A DNA stretch of 64,000 nucleotides from Heterohyrax brucei. Taxonomy: Eukaryota > Chordata > Mammalia > Hyracoidea > Procaviidae. Shown in pieces: positions 55,553 through 64,000 of the stretch. The stretch spans positions 63,600,351-63,664,350 of the forward strand of contig CM053162.1 of NCBI GenBank assembly GCA_028571685.1, in the 5' to 3' direction. Each line of letters starts with the position of its first letter. Positions within the stretch are counted from its first letter, which is position 1. Under the pieces are notes generated by a model, which saw nothing but the letters and a program-made list of their open reading frames with translations, did no database searches and was not told where the DNA came from. The translations under genes were made by a program, and so were the position numbers.

Positions 55553-56573
55553 ATTGTCCCTTATGTCAATAATTCACCTTGCTATTAACTGATTTTTTAA
55601 AGTTTTAAATAATTATTTATATACAAATGCTATAAATAAGCCATCTGTTATATTTGAAAATAGGGTGTTAAAAAATCAATAAAATTACTTGAGTTCGATG
55701 ACACGCAAAGATTTTCAATTTGATGACTCCCTTTCAAGCCACATACCATAATTACATGTAAGCTATGAATATATACTTTTTGGAAAAGAAAACAAACATA
55801 ATAGGCTTCAACAAATAAAACACGCATCTCTCTGGATTTCAAAAACAGAAACAGGAGTAGAAATAGCTAAAGCAGTGATATCTGGGATCTCTACATTTGA
55901 AAGCAGACTTCTGGGAGATCACATTCACAAGGCAACAGGCGTCAGAAGTTTCCATTCAAGATGAGAACGTGATACAGAATCACAGACTAAAAATGGTGAC
56001 TCTGATGATCCTAAAAGGAAGCATAAAGCAGCCGTGGTTACTTGTTACGTTGAGCCGTGGCATACAGTGACCTGAGTGCCCAGGGAGACAGAAGACACAT
56101 TGATATTCTCACATCAGGAAACTAAAAGAGGCTGTATGATAGTTTCCCTAATATAACTTTAAAGAATTAGGTCAGAATACGTTTTGATTTACCAGAGCAT
56201 AGTCTGACAAGCTTTATGTAAACAGAAAACTTAAAAAAAATGGTAAAAAAAAAGAAAAAGAAAAAGTACAGAAAGATATAGAAAACCTGAAAATAAGACT
56301 CTAACAACTAATTTATGATCCAAAATTTCCTAATATATCTTGACCAAAAGCGCAGAAAGAAGAGTGAAAATTTGTACTAAGAGTTCACTCAGGCAGAAAT
56401 AAATTTCAGAAGCAATCAACAAAAAATTATGCTTGTAAGAATACATAAGGAAATATTTTTTTTAAAAAAATGGTGAAACAAGAAACTTTGAAACTAAAAT
56501 AATAACGGAAGATATATTTAAAATGAAAAAACTATGGAAATAGAATAATGCAGCCATTGAAATAACACACTGA
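55553..56573. other. Unassigned A-rich DNA
   Basis: No gene. Very A-rich at 56225-56290 and 56455-56475. Confidence 0.4.
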
Positions 56574-56612
56574 GGCCAAGACAAGTGCCGTCCAGTCGGA
56601 TCCAACTATTGC
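56574..56612 (-). mobile_element. AfroSINE tail, AGCCA/GGCTT-type
   Basis: GGCCAAGACAAGTGCCGTCC, AGTCGGATCCAACT. Under 40 bp remain. Confidence 0.78.
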
Positions 56613-56831
56613 AGTTAATACCATCATTCATATGTACAGTGAGTGAATTATTTAATTGGCAAATATTCTGAAAGGCTTCAACCAGAATAAAGAACTTGCA
56701 ACAGGAAATAAATGAATACTTTAAAGTCTAGTGGGAGACATGGGAAAACTGGCTGAGAATCTCTTGCATATGCAGAGAATTGAGGTAATGAAAAATTATG
56801 TGTGAACAATATCCAGACGTTAAAGAATGAT
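56613..56831. other. Unassigned DNA
   Basis: Nothing recognised. Confidence 0.35.
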
Positions 56832-57184
56832 GTGTGTCTTAGTTTTCTTATATGCATTTAAAGAACAAAAAAATATAATTTCTCGCCATTCTGGAGGCTA
56901 AAAGTCCATATCAAGGTCTTGACTGTGTCAATTCTTTCCTTATAGGTGGCCCTGGCCCCTCCTTTTGTTCCTTGGTGAGCCTCACATGGCATTGTGTCTT
57001 CACTAGTGTATGTGGCACTCTTTTATTGTAACTCAGACATAAAGGCATTTAGAATTCACATGACCTAGGTGTGATCTGATTAACACAACAAAGAAAACTC
57101 TAAACTGAACAACGTTATGCTGACTGGTGTAAGAACTGGGGGTCCAGCATACTTTGGGGAGGGGCATAGTTCAAGTTATAACAC
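56832..57184 (-). mobile_element. MaLR (MLT1/MST-type) LTR, antisense
   Basis: TGTGTCTTAGTTTTCTTATA at the start, TTCTGGAGGCTAAAAGTCC, CATGGCATTGTGTCTTCAC, and TTGGGGAGGGGCATAGTTC near the end, in reversed MaLR order. Confidence 0.72.
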
Positions 57185-57350
57185 ATACGGATCATTTAAA
57201 ATAAAACGAAGTAAAAGAATACTGAAAGTTAAGCTAGAAAAACTAAAATACACATCAGGCAAAATAACTGACGTTTCAAAAGAGAAAACTCTGATGATCT
57301 CTGAAGTGTCGACACGAAGACTGACATTCCACATCTCATTTACAATATAG
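57185..57350. other. Unassigned DNA
   Basis: Nothing recognised. The 77-aa frame 57117-57350 crosses from the LTR and is not a gene. Confidence 0.35.
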
Positions 57351-57450
57351 CCAGCCAAGCCAAGCGCCCTCAAGTCGGGTCCGACTCATGGCGACCCTAG
57401 GGGCCGGGGTAGAACTGACCCCCAGAGTATTCAAGGAGCGCCTGGTGGAT
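57351..57450 (-). mobile_element. AfroSINE, AGCCA/GGCTT-tailed, little diverged
   Basis: CCAGCCAAGCCAAGCGCCCT, AAGTCGGGTCCGACTCATGG, CGACCCTAGGGGCCGGGGTA, CAAGGAGCGCCTGGTGGAT. Keeps several CpG sites, which suggests that it is young. No clear target duplication. Confidence 0.9.
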
Positions 57451-58344
57451 TTGTATCACAAAATTAAAAAATATACAAAATCTTTCAACTGAACAGTTAT
57501 TGGAACATTTTTTGTATGAGAGTGGGAGAAACAACACAGGTCCCCCGACAAAAAATGAGAAAATGTACTTCAAGTACCTCTGGGTAGATAGTAACCTATT
57601 AACAAGATAATCTATATATAAAAATACAGATGCATATGCTTATGCCCATAAATATATACATAAATGTGCATATATATCTATATCTATAAAATAAAGACGT
57701 ATAGTTACATAAGAAATTAAACCAAGAGGAAAAAGTACGATTTAAGAATCAATGAGCATAGTTTGAAAAATATGAAATGTATATACACATTTCTATAAAT
57801 TCAGAATGATGGCACAGATTGTTAAATATTAGTAAATAGGTTTTATGTAACTAGATAACTATTGGTTTATTAAAAATAAAAAATACAAACTTTAGAGTGT
57901 AAATGTCAAATTTATACTCCAGTCTGTGGCTAATTCTCCTTATCTCACCAGCTTTCCTGATGAAAATATATGCTTGCATGTGAGTGTGAGGTATATGTGT
58001 GTTAAAGGTACACACAGTATACATATGTATACTGTATACTGTATACATTAGCATAAGCTTCTTTAAAAGAGAGTTATGAAAATTTTAAGATTGATACTTA
58101 AAAAAAGTAAGTTCTACCCCAAGTTGTGTCTCCTTTCTGTGGTTTATTAATAATAAATGCCTCTGTGGATGATGACTAAAAAAAAAACTGCTGAGACAAG
58201 TAATTAAAGGTAAATAAGTATTTAATCTTAACACATACATTTTTTTCTTCATCAAGCTAAATGACTGTAAAGTTCTACCAAAAAAGAAGTGTAGCAAGAT
58301 AGCTTTTGAAAATTACTGGTAACACAAGAATAAAAAGGGTTGCA
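57451..58344. other. Unassigned AT-rich DNA with a 22-bp palindrome
   Basis: TA-rich runs lie at 57610-57690. A perfect 22-bp palindrome is at 58014-58035. No gene seen. Confidence 0.45.
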
Positions 58345-58740
58345 CCCTGAGATCCCCACTAAAACACCTCAGTTGATGGTCCAGCAGTTTTGGGGTTCCC
58401 CTGGGAGCATGGCCCTTGGCCTTGATGCTGCCCTTGCCCTTAAATCATAATGAAGGTCCACTCTGCGGACACGAATCGATTGGACTTGGTGATGCAGAGG
58501 GACCATATATTGGATGTACTTTGTGGTTCTATACAACTATAGGATATCATACTGCTGACCTCTGGCTGGAGGAAGGGGAGTGGGTGGAGAGGAGGGGAAA
58601 GGAGACTGCTGGGAGGATGAGACATGTATGGAGCAGAGAGGAATAGTGTGCTGTCACCGGACAGGGAGAGCAGTGGAAGCTGCACAGAGGTGGGCATGTA
58701 AATTTATATGGGAACGTACATCTTCAATGAGTCATAAAAA
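58345..58740 (+). mobile_element. L1 3' UTR, sense, 5'-truncated
   Basis: CACCCTGAGATCCCCACTAA, GGAGCATGGCCCTTGGCC, GACTTGGTGATGCAGAGGGA and GAGACATGTATGGAGCAGAG mirror 9313-9790 on the other strand. Frames of 76-85 aa here are UTR read-through. Confidence 0.88.
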
Positions 58741-59277
58741 ATATATATACATAAAACTAAAAAAAAAGAAAATTATTCTGAAAAATCAAATAGACATAAA
58801 ACCATCAGCACTGAACATGGAGAGAAAAATAAAATAATTTTAAATAAACCAGGGGATGTAACTATTAGTGAAAAAATATTTTAAATAATTGAAGAATGTC
58901 TTAGTCATAAGTGAAAATCTCCAAATACTGATTAAATATTCAAAAATCATTTAGTCAAACATCATTTAGTTAAAAAGACGAACTGCATTGTGTTGGACCC
59001 CATTGCAAATAAACAAATAAGCAGTTGACGGTACTGAAAATAAATAAATTTCATCAGCATAATGAAAAATATAATATTATAAAGCTTTTAAGAAAAAAAA
59101 AAAGATTTTAGCATCTGGGGTAGACATACGTTTGTACATTTGACCCCAAAACCATGATCCATAACAGAAAAAGAAAATACATCAGTTGGATTTCAGCCGA
59201 ATTACACAGACTTTTGCCCTGAAAAGGAACCTATTAGGGAGAAGAAAACACCAGTTGCATTATGGAATTTTTTTTTT
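58741..59277. other. Unassigned AT-rich DNA
   Basis: No gene or repeat recognised apart from A runs. Confidence 0.4.
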
Positions 59278-59462
59278 CTTTTTCAAGCTGACTCACAGCA
59301 ACCCTGCAGAGGAAGCTGCACTGCTCTACAAGCTTACCAAGGCTATAATCCTTCAGGAAGCAGGACCTCCGGTTTTCTACACAGAGCAGCTGGTAAGTTC
59401 CAACTGCTCACCCTTCAGTTTAGCAGCTGAGTGCTGAATTGCTGTGTCACCACCAAGGTTTA
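59278..59462 (-). mobile_element. AfroSINE, long form
   Basis: CAAGCTGACTCACAGCAACC, GGCTATAATCCTTCAGGAAG, ending CACCAAGGTTT. A T run precedes it. Confidence 0.82.
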
Positions 59463-59507
59463 TCCCAACAAAACATTATTATCTACTTTTTTTTTTTTTT
59501 TAAATAT

Positions 59508-59640
59508 ATTTCCTGGAGTCAATTCCAACTGAAAGCGCCCCTACAGGACAGAGTAGGAATACCTCATAGGATTTCCAAAGAGCCACTGGTGGGTTAGAGC
59601 TGGCTCAATTTCTGGCTAACCACTGCACCATCAGAGTAAA
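59508..59640 (-). mobile_element. AfroSINE
   Basis: CCTGGAGTCAATTCCAACTG, CCTACAGGACAGAGTAGG, CACTGCACCATCAGAG. A 16-bp T run lies just before it. Confidence 0.85.
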
Positions 59641-59769
59641 TTACATAAATAAAAAGCGATCCAATAAGAGAATGAACAAAAGCAAAAAATTAGCAGATAA
59701 TAATACACAATGTCAAAGCAGAAATGAAGGCCATGAAAAAGTGTCCAAGAAAACCATTGTAGTGAAGTC

Positions 59770-59872
59770 TGAAAGCAGACAGTCACATCTTCTCCTGTGG
59801 AGTGGCTGCTGGTTTCAAACCACTAACCTTTTTGGTTAGAGAACAAATGCTTAACCTGATAATCCAGCCTCC
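59770..59872 (-). mobile_element. AfroSINE 5' part in L1
   Basis: CAGTCACATCTTCTCCTGTG, GGTTTCAAACCACTAACC, TTTTTGGTTAGAGAAC. Confidence 0.8.
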
Positions 59873-60021
59873 TTCATTCATTGTTAGGGAATACAAATAA
59901 AAACCATGATGACATAGCTCTACATATTTATCAGAACGGCTATGAAAATTAAAAATTTGCAACAAGACCAAATGCTGGCAACAATGTGGAATAATTGGAC
60001 GACTTATGTATGGCTGGTTAA

Positions 60022-60252
60022 AAAACAACCAAACCAAACCAGTTGTGTTCCAGTTAGTTCTGACTCATAGGAACTTTACAAGTCAAAGTAGAATGTCCTA
60101 TAGTGTTTCCCAGGTTTTTGTACCTGTACCAGGCTGTTTTGACTATTCAGGTAGGCTGCCACATCCTTCTCTCTCAGGATGGCTATTGCACTGGCATTGC
60201 TGATGTTTTGGTTAGCAGATAAGTATTTAATTCTGTACCACTAAGACTATCA
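60022..60252 (-). mobile_element. AfroSINE, long form, with a foreign patch
   Basis: Reversed copy (CAGTTAGTTCTGACTCATAG ... GGCTGCCACATCCTTCTCTC ... GTTTTGGTTAGCAG). Near 60113-60147 it holds TTTTTGTACCTGTACCAGGC then TGTTTTGACTA, which resembles antisense L1 at 25742-25776 and not the SINE. Confidence 0.8.
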
Positions 60253-60274
60253 TATAGACAAAGAAACAAACAAA

Positions 60275-60345
60275 AAAGGAAACTAAGCTCACTGAGATCA
60301 AGTGGATTCTGACTAGTAAAAATCCTAAGCCCTCTATGACAACTC
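60275..60345 (-). mobile_element. AfroSINE 3' fragment
   Basis: GAGATCAAGTGGATTCTGAC then AAAATCCTAAGCCC. Short and diverged. Confidence 0.55.
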
Positions 60346-60722
60346 CTTTGAAAAATAGCTTGTAGGTTTCTTTAAAAATAGAAGAAGAATAGCAAAACAA
60401 TCACAATATGACTCAGTAGTTTATCCTAGAGAAATCAAAATTCAGTTCACACAGAAGCGTGTACGTAAGTGTTTATGTCAGGTTTATTTGTAATAGGTAA
60501 AAAAAAGAGTGGGCATCTCTGTTGGCCTACAGCAGGTAAATGGCTGAGCAAACTGTGGTAGATCCATACCAAGGAATACTACTCAGTAGTGAAAAAGAAC
60601 AAAATATTGATACATACAACAAACCAGATCAATCTCCAGAGAATTATGCTGAGTGGAAAAAAAAAAAAGAGAAAGTTAAATCTCTGAAGATTACACAGTA
60701 TGTGACTTCACTCATATAATAT

Positions 60723-60869
60723 CCTCACCTAAATCAAAGTATAATTAATTATATATTTATGTTATGTTATATATTTATTTATATTATAATTAGTTATAGT
60801 ATAGTAGTTGTCACATTATAATCAGTTCTCAATATCTCTTCCCACACCTCTGTGTTGTCTAATTCTAGA
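60723..60869 (+). repeat. AT-rich repeat shared with 48848-49014 (copy 2), inside L1
   Basis: CCTCACCTAAATCAAAG, TATTATAATTAGTTATAGTA and TTGTCTAATTCTAGA are in the same order and orientation as copy 1. It interrupts the L1 3' region between CATATAAT and the continuing L1-like AATTCTAGACAAAAGTG. Confidence 0.78.
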
Positions 60870-61165
60870 CAAAAGTGATAGAATTGAAGGAGATACTAGT
60901 GGTTGCTCGTGTTAAGAAATGGGTGAGGCAGGAGAAAAAAGCTCCCCAGTTGCCATGACGATAAAAAGGCAACCTGGGGGATCCTTAAGATGGTGGAAAT
61001 GTGCTGTATCTTGACTCGATCAGTGTTAGCATTTTGGTTGTGATATTGTAAATCATATTTTTACAAGATATTACCACTGGGAAACTTAGTGGAGTATCTC
61101 TCATAGTCACATAACTGTGCATTAATCCACGATTATCTCAAAATTAAATGTTATGCAAAAATATC

Positions 61166-61655
61166 AGAGTTCTTATAAAAAAGAAATAAATCAAGAACAG
61201 CACAAGGAATATAAGGTTCACAATATCCACAAATACTGTACAAAACAAGAAAATTAGATGATTTTTTTAAAAGTAAGAACTTCCTAGAGAATATTTGAAA
61301 ACATACTGTAACATGTAACTGAGAAATTGTATGCTATTTCTCCTTGAAAGCCTAATGGGAGTGAAGACTCAACATCATGAAGCTGTCGGATATTTCAAAT
61401 TAATCTACAATGATCAAATCACAGCATCTTTGAGATCCAACAGATTTGTCAGTCTGACTGTAAAATGCACATGAAGAATCACTAGGCCAAAGAGGAGAAG
61501 AATTTCCGGAATGTAGACTAAGATTTTAAAACATTTATAGTAAATGTTGTAGCACTGTATCAGTAAGAGGAGAGAAAAATAATCTCACGAAATAGAATAG
61601 AGAATCCAGGAATTATGGATATTTGCTATGCCACACAGTTGACACACAAAAAAAA
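61166..61655. other. Unassigned DNA
   Basis: Nothing recognised. Confidence 0.35.
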
Positions 61656-62468
61656 GAATAGGGATTGGCATTTTTTAGCAAGACAGAGAAACAAATCACC
61701 AACTTCATATGGAAAGGGAAGAAGCTTTAGATAAGTAGAACATTACTGAAAAAGAAGAACAAAGTGGGAGGTCTCACATTACTTGAATTTAGAACTGATT
61801 ACATTACAACAGTAGTCAAAACATCCCAGAACTGGTACAAAAACAGACACATAGATGAAGTAGAACTGAGAATCCAGGTCGACATCATCCACCTAAGAGC
61901 AGCTGAGATTTGACAAAAGTCCAAAGACTGTGAACAAGGGAAAAGACAATCTCTTTAGTAAATGGTGTTGGCATGAATAGACATTGATTGTCAAAAAAAA
62001 AAAAAAAAGAAAGAAAAGAAAGAAACAAGACCCGTACGTCAAACATGCATGAAAACTAACTCAAAATGGACCAGAGATCTAAATGTAAAATCTAAGGCAA
62101 TAAAGATCATGGAAGAAAAAATAGGTACAGTACAAGGAGCCCTAATACACAGCATCAACAGACTACAAAATATTACTAACAATTCACAAGCACAAGAAGA
62201 GAATACAGATAACTGGGAACTCCTACAGATGGAACATTTATGTTCATCCAAAGATTTCACCAAAAGATTAAAAAGGCTATAATGACAGACTAGAGAAAAA
62301 AATTTAGTTAACAGGAATCCAGTCAGATTCTAATCTCCATAATCTACATGACACTGCAAAACTTCAGCAAGACAAATAACCCTATTAAAAAATGGGCAAA
62401 GGATATGAACAGGAACTTCAAAGAAGACATCCAGGTAGCTAATTAATTCATGAGGAAATGCTCAAGAT
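61656..62468 (+). mobile_element. L1 ORF2 3' part, sense (left of RTE insertion)
   Basis: CAAATCACCAACTTCATATG, GGAGGTCTCACATTACTTGA and GTAGTCAAAACATCCCAGAA belong to the distal part of ORF2. The frame 62049-62282 (KTNSKWTRDLNVKSKAIKIM, then CSSKDFTKRLKRL) is the same block as 25130-25507 on the other strand. The L1 continues after the RTE at 63786. Confidence 0.88.
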
Positions 62469-63785
62469 CATTAGTCATTGTTGTTGCTGTTTTTGGGTGC
62501 CATCTAGTCAATTCCAATTCATAATAACTCTATCAACAACAGAATGAAACACTGCCCTGTCTTGTACCATGTCCACAATTGTCTTTACGCTTAAACCCAT
62601 TGTTGTGACTACTGTGTCAAGCCATCTCATCAACCGTCCTCTTTTTGCTGACCCTCCGCTCTGCCAAGCATGATGTCTTTCTCCAGGGACTGATCCTTCC
62701 TGACAACATGTTCAAAGTATGTAAGACACCATATGTCTTGCCATCTTTGCTTCCAGGGAGCACTCTGGTTGTACTTCTTCCAAAACAGATCTGTTTGTTC
62801 TTTTGGTGGTCCATGGTACATCCAACATTCTTCTCCAACACCATAATTCAAAGGCATCAGTTCTTCTGTCTTCTTTGTTCATTGTCCAGCTTTTGCATGC
62901 ATATGATGTGATTGAAAATACCATGGCTTGGGTCAGGCACACTTTAGTCTTCAAAGTGACATCTTTACTTTTCAATACTCTAAACAGATCCTTCACAGCA
63001 GATTTTCCCAATGCAATTCATCTTTTGATTTCTTTCCTGCTGCTTCCACAGGCATTGATTGTGGACCCAGGTAAAATGAAATACTTGACAACATCAATCC
63101 TTTCTTCATTGGTGATAATATTCCTTACTGGTCCAGTTGTGAAGATTTTTGTTTTCTTGATATTGAGGTGCAATCCATACTGAAGGCTGTGGTCTTTGAT
63201 CTTCACCAATAAGTGTTTCAAATCTTTTTCACTTCCAGCAAGTAAGGTGGCACTGTCAGCATAATGTATGTTATTAACGAGTTTTTCTCCAATTCTGATG
63301 CCTCATTCTTCTTTGTATAATACAGCTTCTTGGATTACTTGTTCAGCATACAGATCAAAAAGGTATGGTGAAAGGATACAACCCTGATGCGCACCTTTCC
63401 TGACCACACAGTGTTCTCTTGTTCTGTTTGCACTATTACCTCTTGATTCATATACAGACTCCTTAAGCCAGCCAAGTGCCGTCGAGACTAAGAGTATGCA
63501 ATTAAGTGTTCTGGAATTCCCATTCTAGGGGATGGAGTCAAGATGGAATTTCCATTCTCTTTACTGTTAGCCATAATTTATTATGATCCACACAGTCAAA
63601 TGCTTTTGCATAGTCAGTGAATCATGAATAAACATCCTTGTGGCATTCTCTGCTTTCAGCCAAGATCTATCTGACATCAGCAATGATATTCTTGGTTCCA
63701 TGACCTCCTCTGAATCTAGCTGGAATTTTTGGCAGTTCCTTGTCAATATACTGTTGCAGTTGCTTTCAAATGAATATCTACCATT
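62469..63785 (-). mobile_element. RTE LINE 3' part, antisense, inserted in L1
   Basis: Starts with GTTGTTGCTGTTTTTGGGTG (reversed 3' end) and runs antisense to the middle of the reverse transcriptase. Frames on the minus strand: 62712-63011 (DLFRVLKSKDVTLKTKVCL, then SWTMNKEDRR and LEEVQPECSLEAKM) and 63018-63221 (HLLVKIKDHSLQYGLH). The active-site box reads YADS near 63257-63268. The frame 63567-63821 covers an upstream part out of frame. The copy is 5'-truncated. Confidence 0.92.
63465..63486 (-). mobile_element. AfroSINE tail, about 22 bp, in RTE
   Basis: AAGCCAGCCAAGTGCCGTCG interrupts otherwise continuous antisense RTE sequence. It matches the first bases of the AGCCA/GGCTT-tailed copies at 47708 and 55499. 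Confidence 0.75.
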
Positions 63786-64000
63786 AGAGAAATCCAAAAT
63801 AAAACTGCAATGAGATACCATCTCACCCCAACAAGGCTGGCATTAATCCCCAAAACACAAAACACTAAGTGCTGGGGAGGCTGGAGAGAGACTAGAAGTC
63901 TTCCACACTGCTGGTAGGGATGTAAAATTGGTACAATCACTTTTTAAATTGATTTGGTTCTTTCTTAAAAACCTAGACTGAGAAATACCATATAATCTAG
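63786..64000 (+). mobile_element. L1 ORF2 3' part, sense (right of RTE insertion)
   Basis: ATTAGAGAAATCCAAAATAA, GCAATGAGATACCATCTCAC and CTGGGGAGGCTGGAGAGAG resume the L1 exactly where 62468 left off. It runs off the window edge. Confidence 0.9.

Larger units (their letters stand above)
59641..61165 (+). mobile_element. Old L1 3' part, sense, with several insertions
   Basis: L1 landmarks in sense order: GGGAATACAAATAAAAACCA (59886), CAAATGCTGGCAACAATG (59970), ATGACTCAGTAGTTTATCC (60408), AAACTGTGGTAGATCCATAC (60549), GAATACTACTCAGTAGTG (60574), and the 3' end TCTTGACTCGATCAG to about 61155. Interrupted by SINEs and by the AT-rich repeat at 60723-60869. All frames are dead. Confidence 0.75.

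Noticed and set aside
58416-58837. Overlapping frames of 76-85 aa on both strands, similar to frames at 9338-9544 and 39488-39685
   Set aside because: They recur because all lie in the same L1 3' UTR. Similarity here reflects the repeat, not a gene family.
62803-63183. 126-aa open frame, plus strand
   Set aside because: Antisense shadow of the RTE reading frame.
1-64000. Bacterial-type operons, defence systems or a prophage
   Set aside because: SINEs, L1, RTE, MaLR LTRs and mariner relics show that this is mammalian nuclear DNA. No prokaryotic gene organisation is present, and I found no new coding system.

Overview
The window is nuclear DNA from a placental mammal of the Afrotheria, most likely a paenungulate such as an elephant. 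The evidence is the repeat content. There are about 45 copies of a tRNA-type SINE with the AfroSINE signature: a 5' end like CCCTGGTGGCATAGTGGTTAAG, a middle part around AACCAAAAGGTCAGCAGTTC, and a 3' end around CTATGAGTCGGAATCGACTCGA. There are also many RTE/BovB-clade LINE copies, whose 3' end resembles the SINE tail, and several L1 lineages with the distinctive 3' UTR that I associate with elephant L1s. The species is an inference from memory of these families; no database was searched.

I see no host protein-coding gene, rRNA or tRNA. Nearly all open frames are short shadows or decayed transposon reading frames, so the window reads as intergenic or deep intronic DNA. The one hint of an exon is a 46-nt splice-site-bounded segment at 32933-32978, which is weak.

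Layout. 1-1690: AT-rich unique or very old repeat DNA with one SINE scrap. 1690-3330: sense L1 ORF2 relic. 3336-3766: RTE fragment carrying a tiny SINE tail. 3770-6305: near full-length HAL1-like element (L1 5' UTR, ORF1, a few ORF2 codons, then L1 3' UTR). 7432-8741: dead mariner with its transposase relic. 9146-9912: SINE plus an L1 with an inverted 5' end. 11742-12382: MLT1 LTR. 13264-14842: SINE cluster in a MaLR remnant, then an RTE 3' half. 16215-17860: L1 3' UTR, MER5-like scrap, paired mariner ends, RTE. 17973-18880: five SINEs side by side. 20055-21640 and 23610-26990: antisense L1s, the second holding the longest open frame (227 aa, reverse transcriptase). 28270-30830: L1, MLT1, and an ERVL-type LTR with a tRNA-Leu-like primer site. 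31063-32680: old L1 and RTE tail. 33207-37135: SINEs and a near-complete RTE whose 5' third is inverted. 39170-39666: L1 with a fold-back 5' inversion. 41375-44330: the most complete RTE copy. 46178-48115: L1 3' UTR and a probable LTR. 48848-54212: SINEs, an AT-rich repeat shared with 60723-60869, and an internally deleted RTE. 54996-58735: LTR-like sequence, a 43-bp SINE tail with a clean target duplication, an MLT1-type LTR and an L1 3' UTR. 59278-64000: SINEs, old L1s, and an RTE inserted into L1.

How the parts work together: the elements form a parasitic network rather than a pathway. L1 enzymes would have made the L1 insertions and their inversions. RTE enzymes probably mobilised the AfroSINEs through the shared 3' tail. 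Mariner and MER5-type elements moved independently. All autonomous reading frames here are broken.
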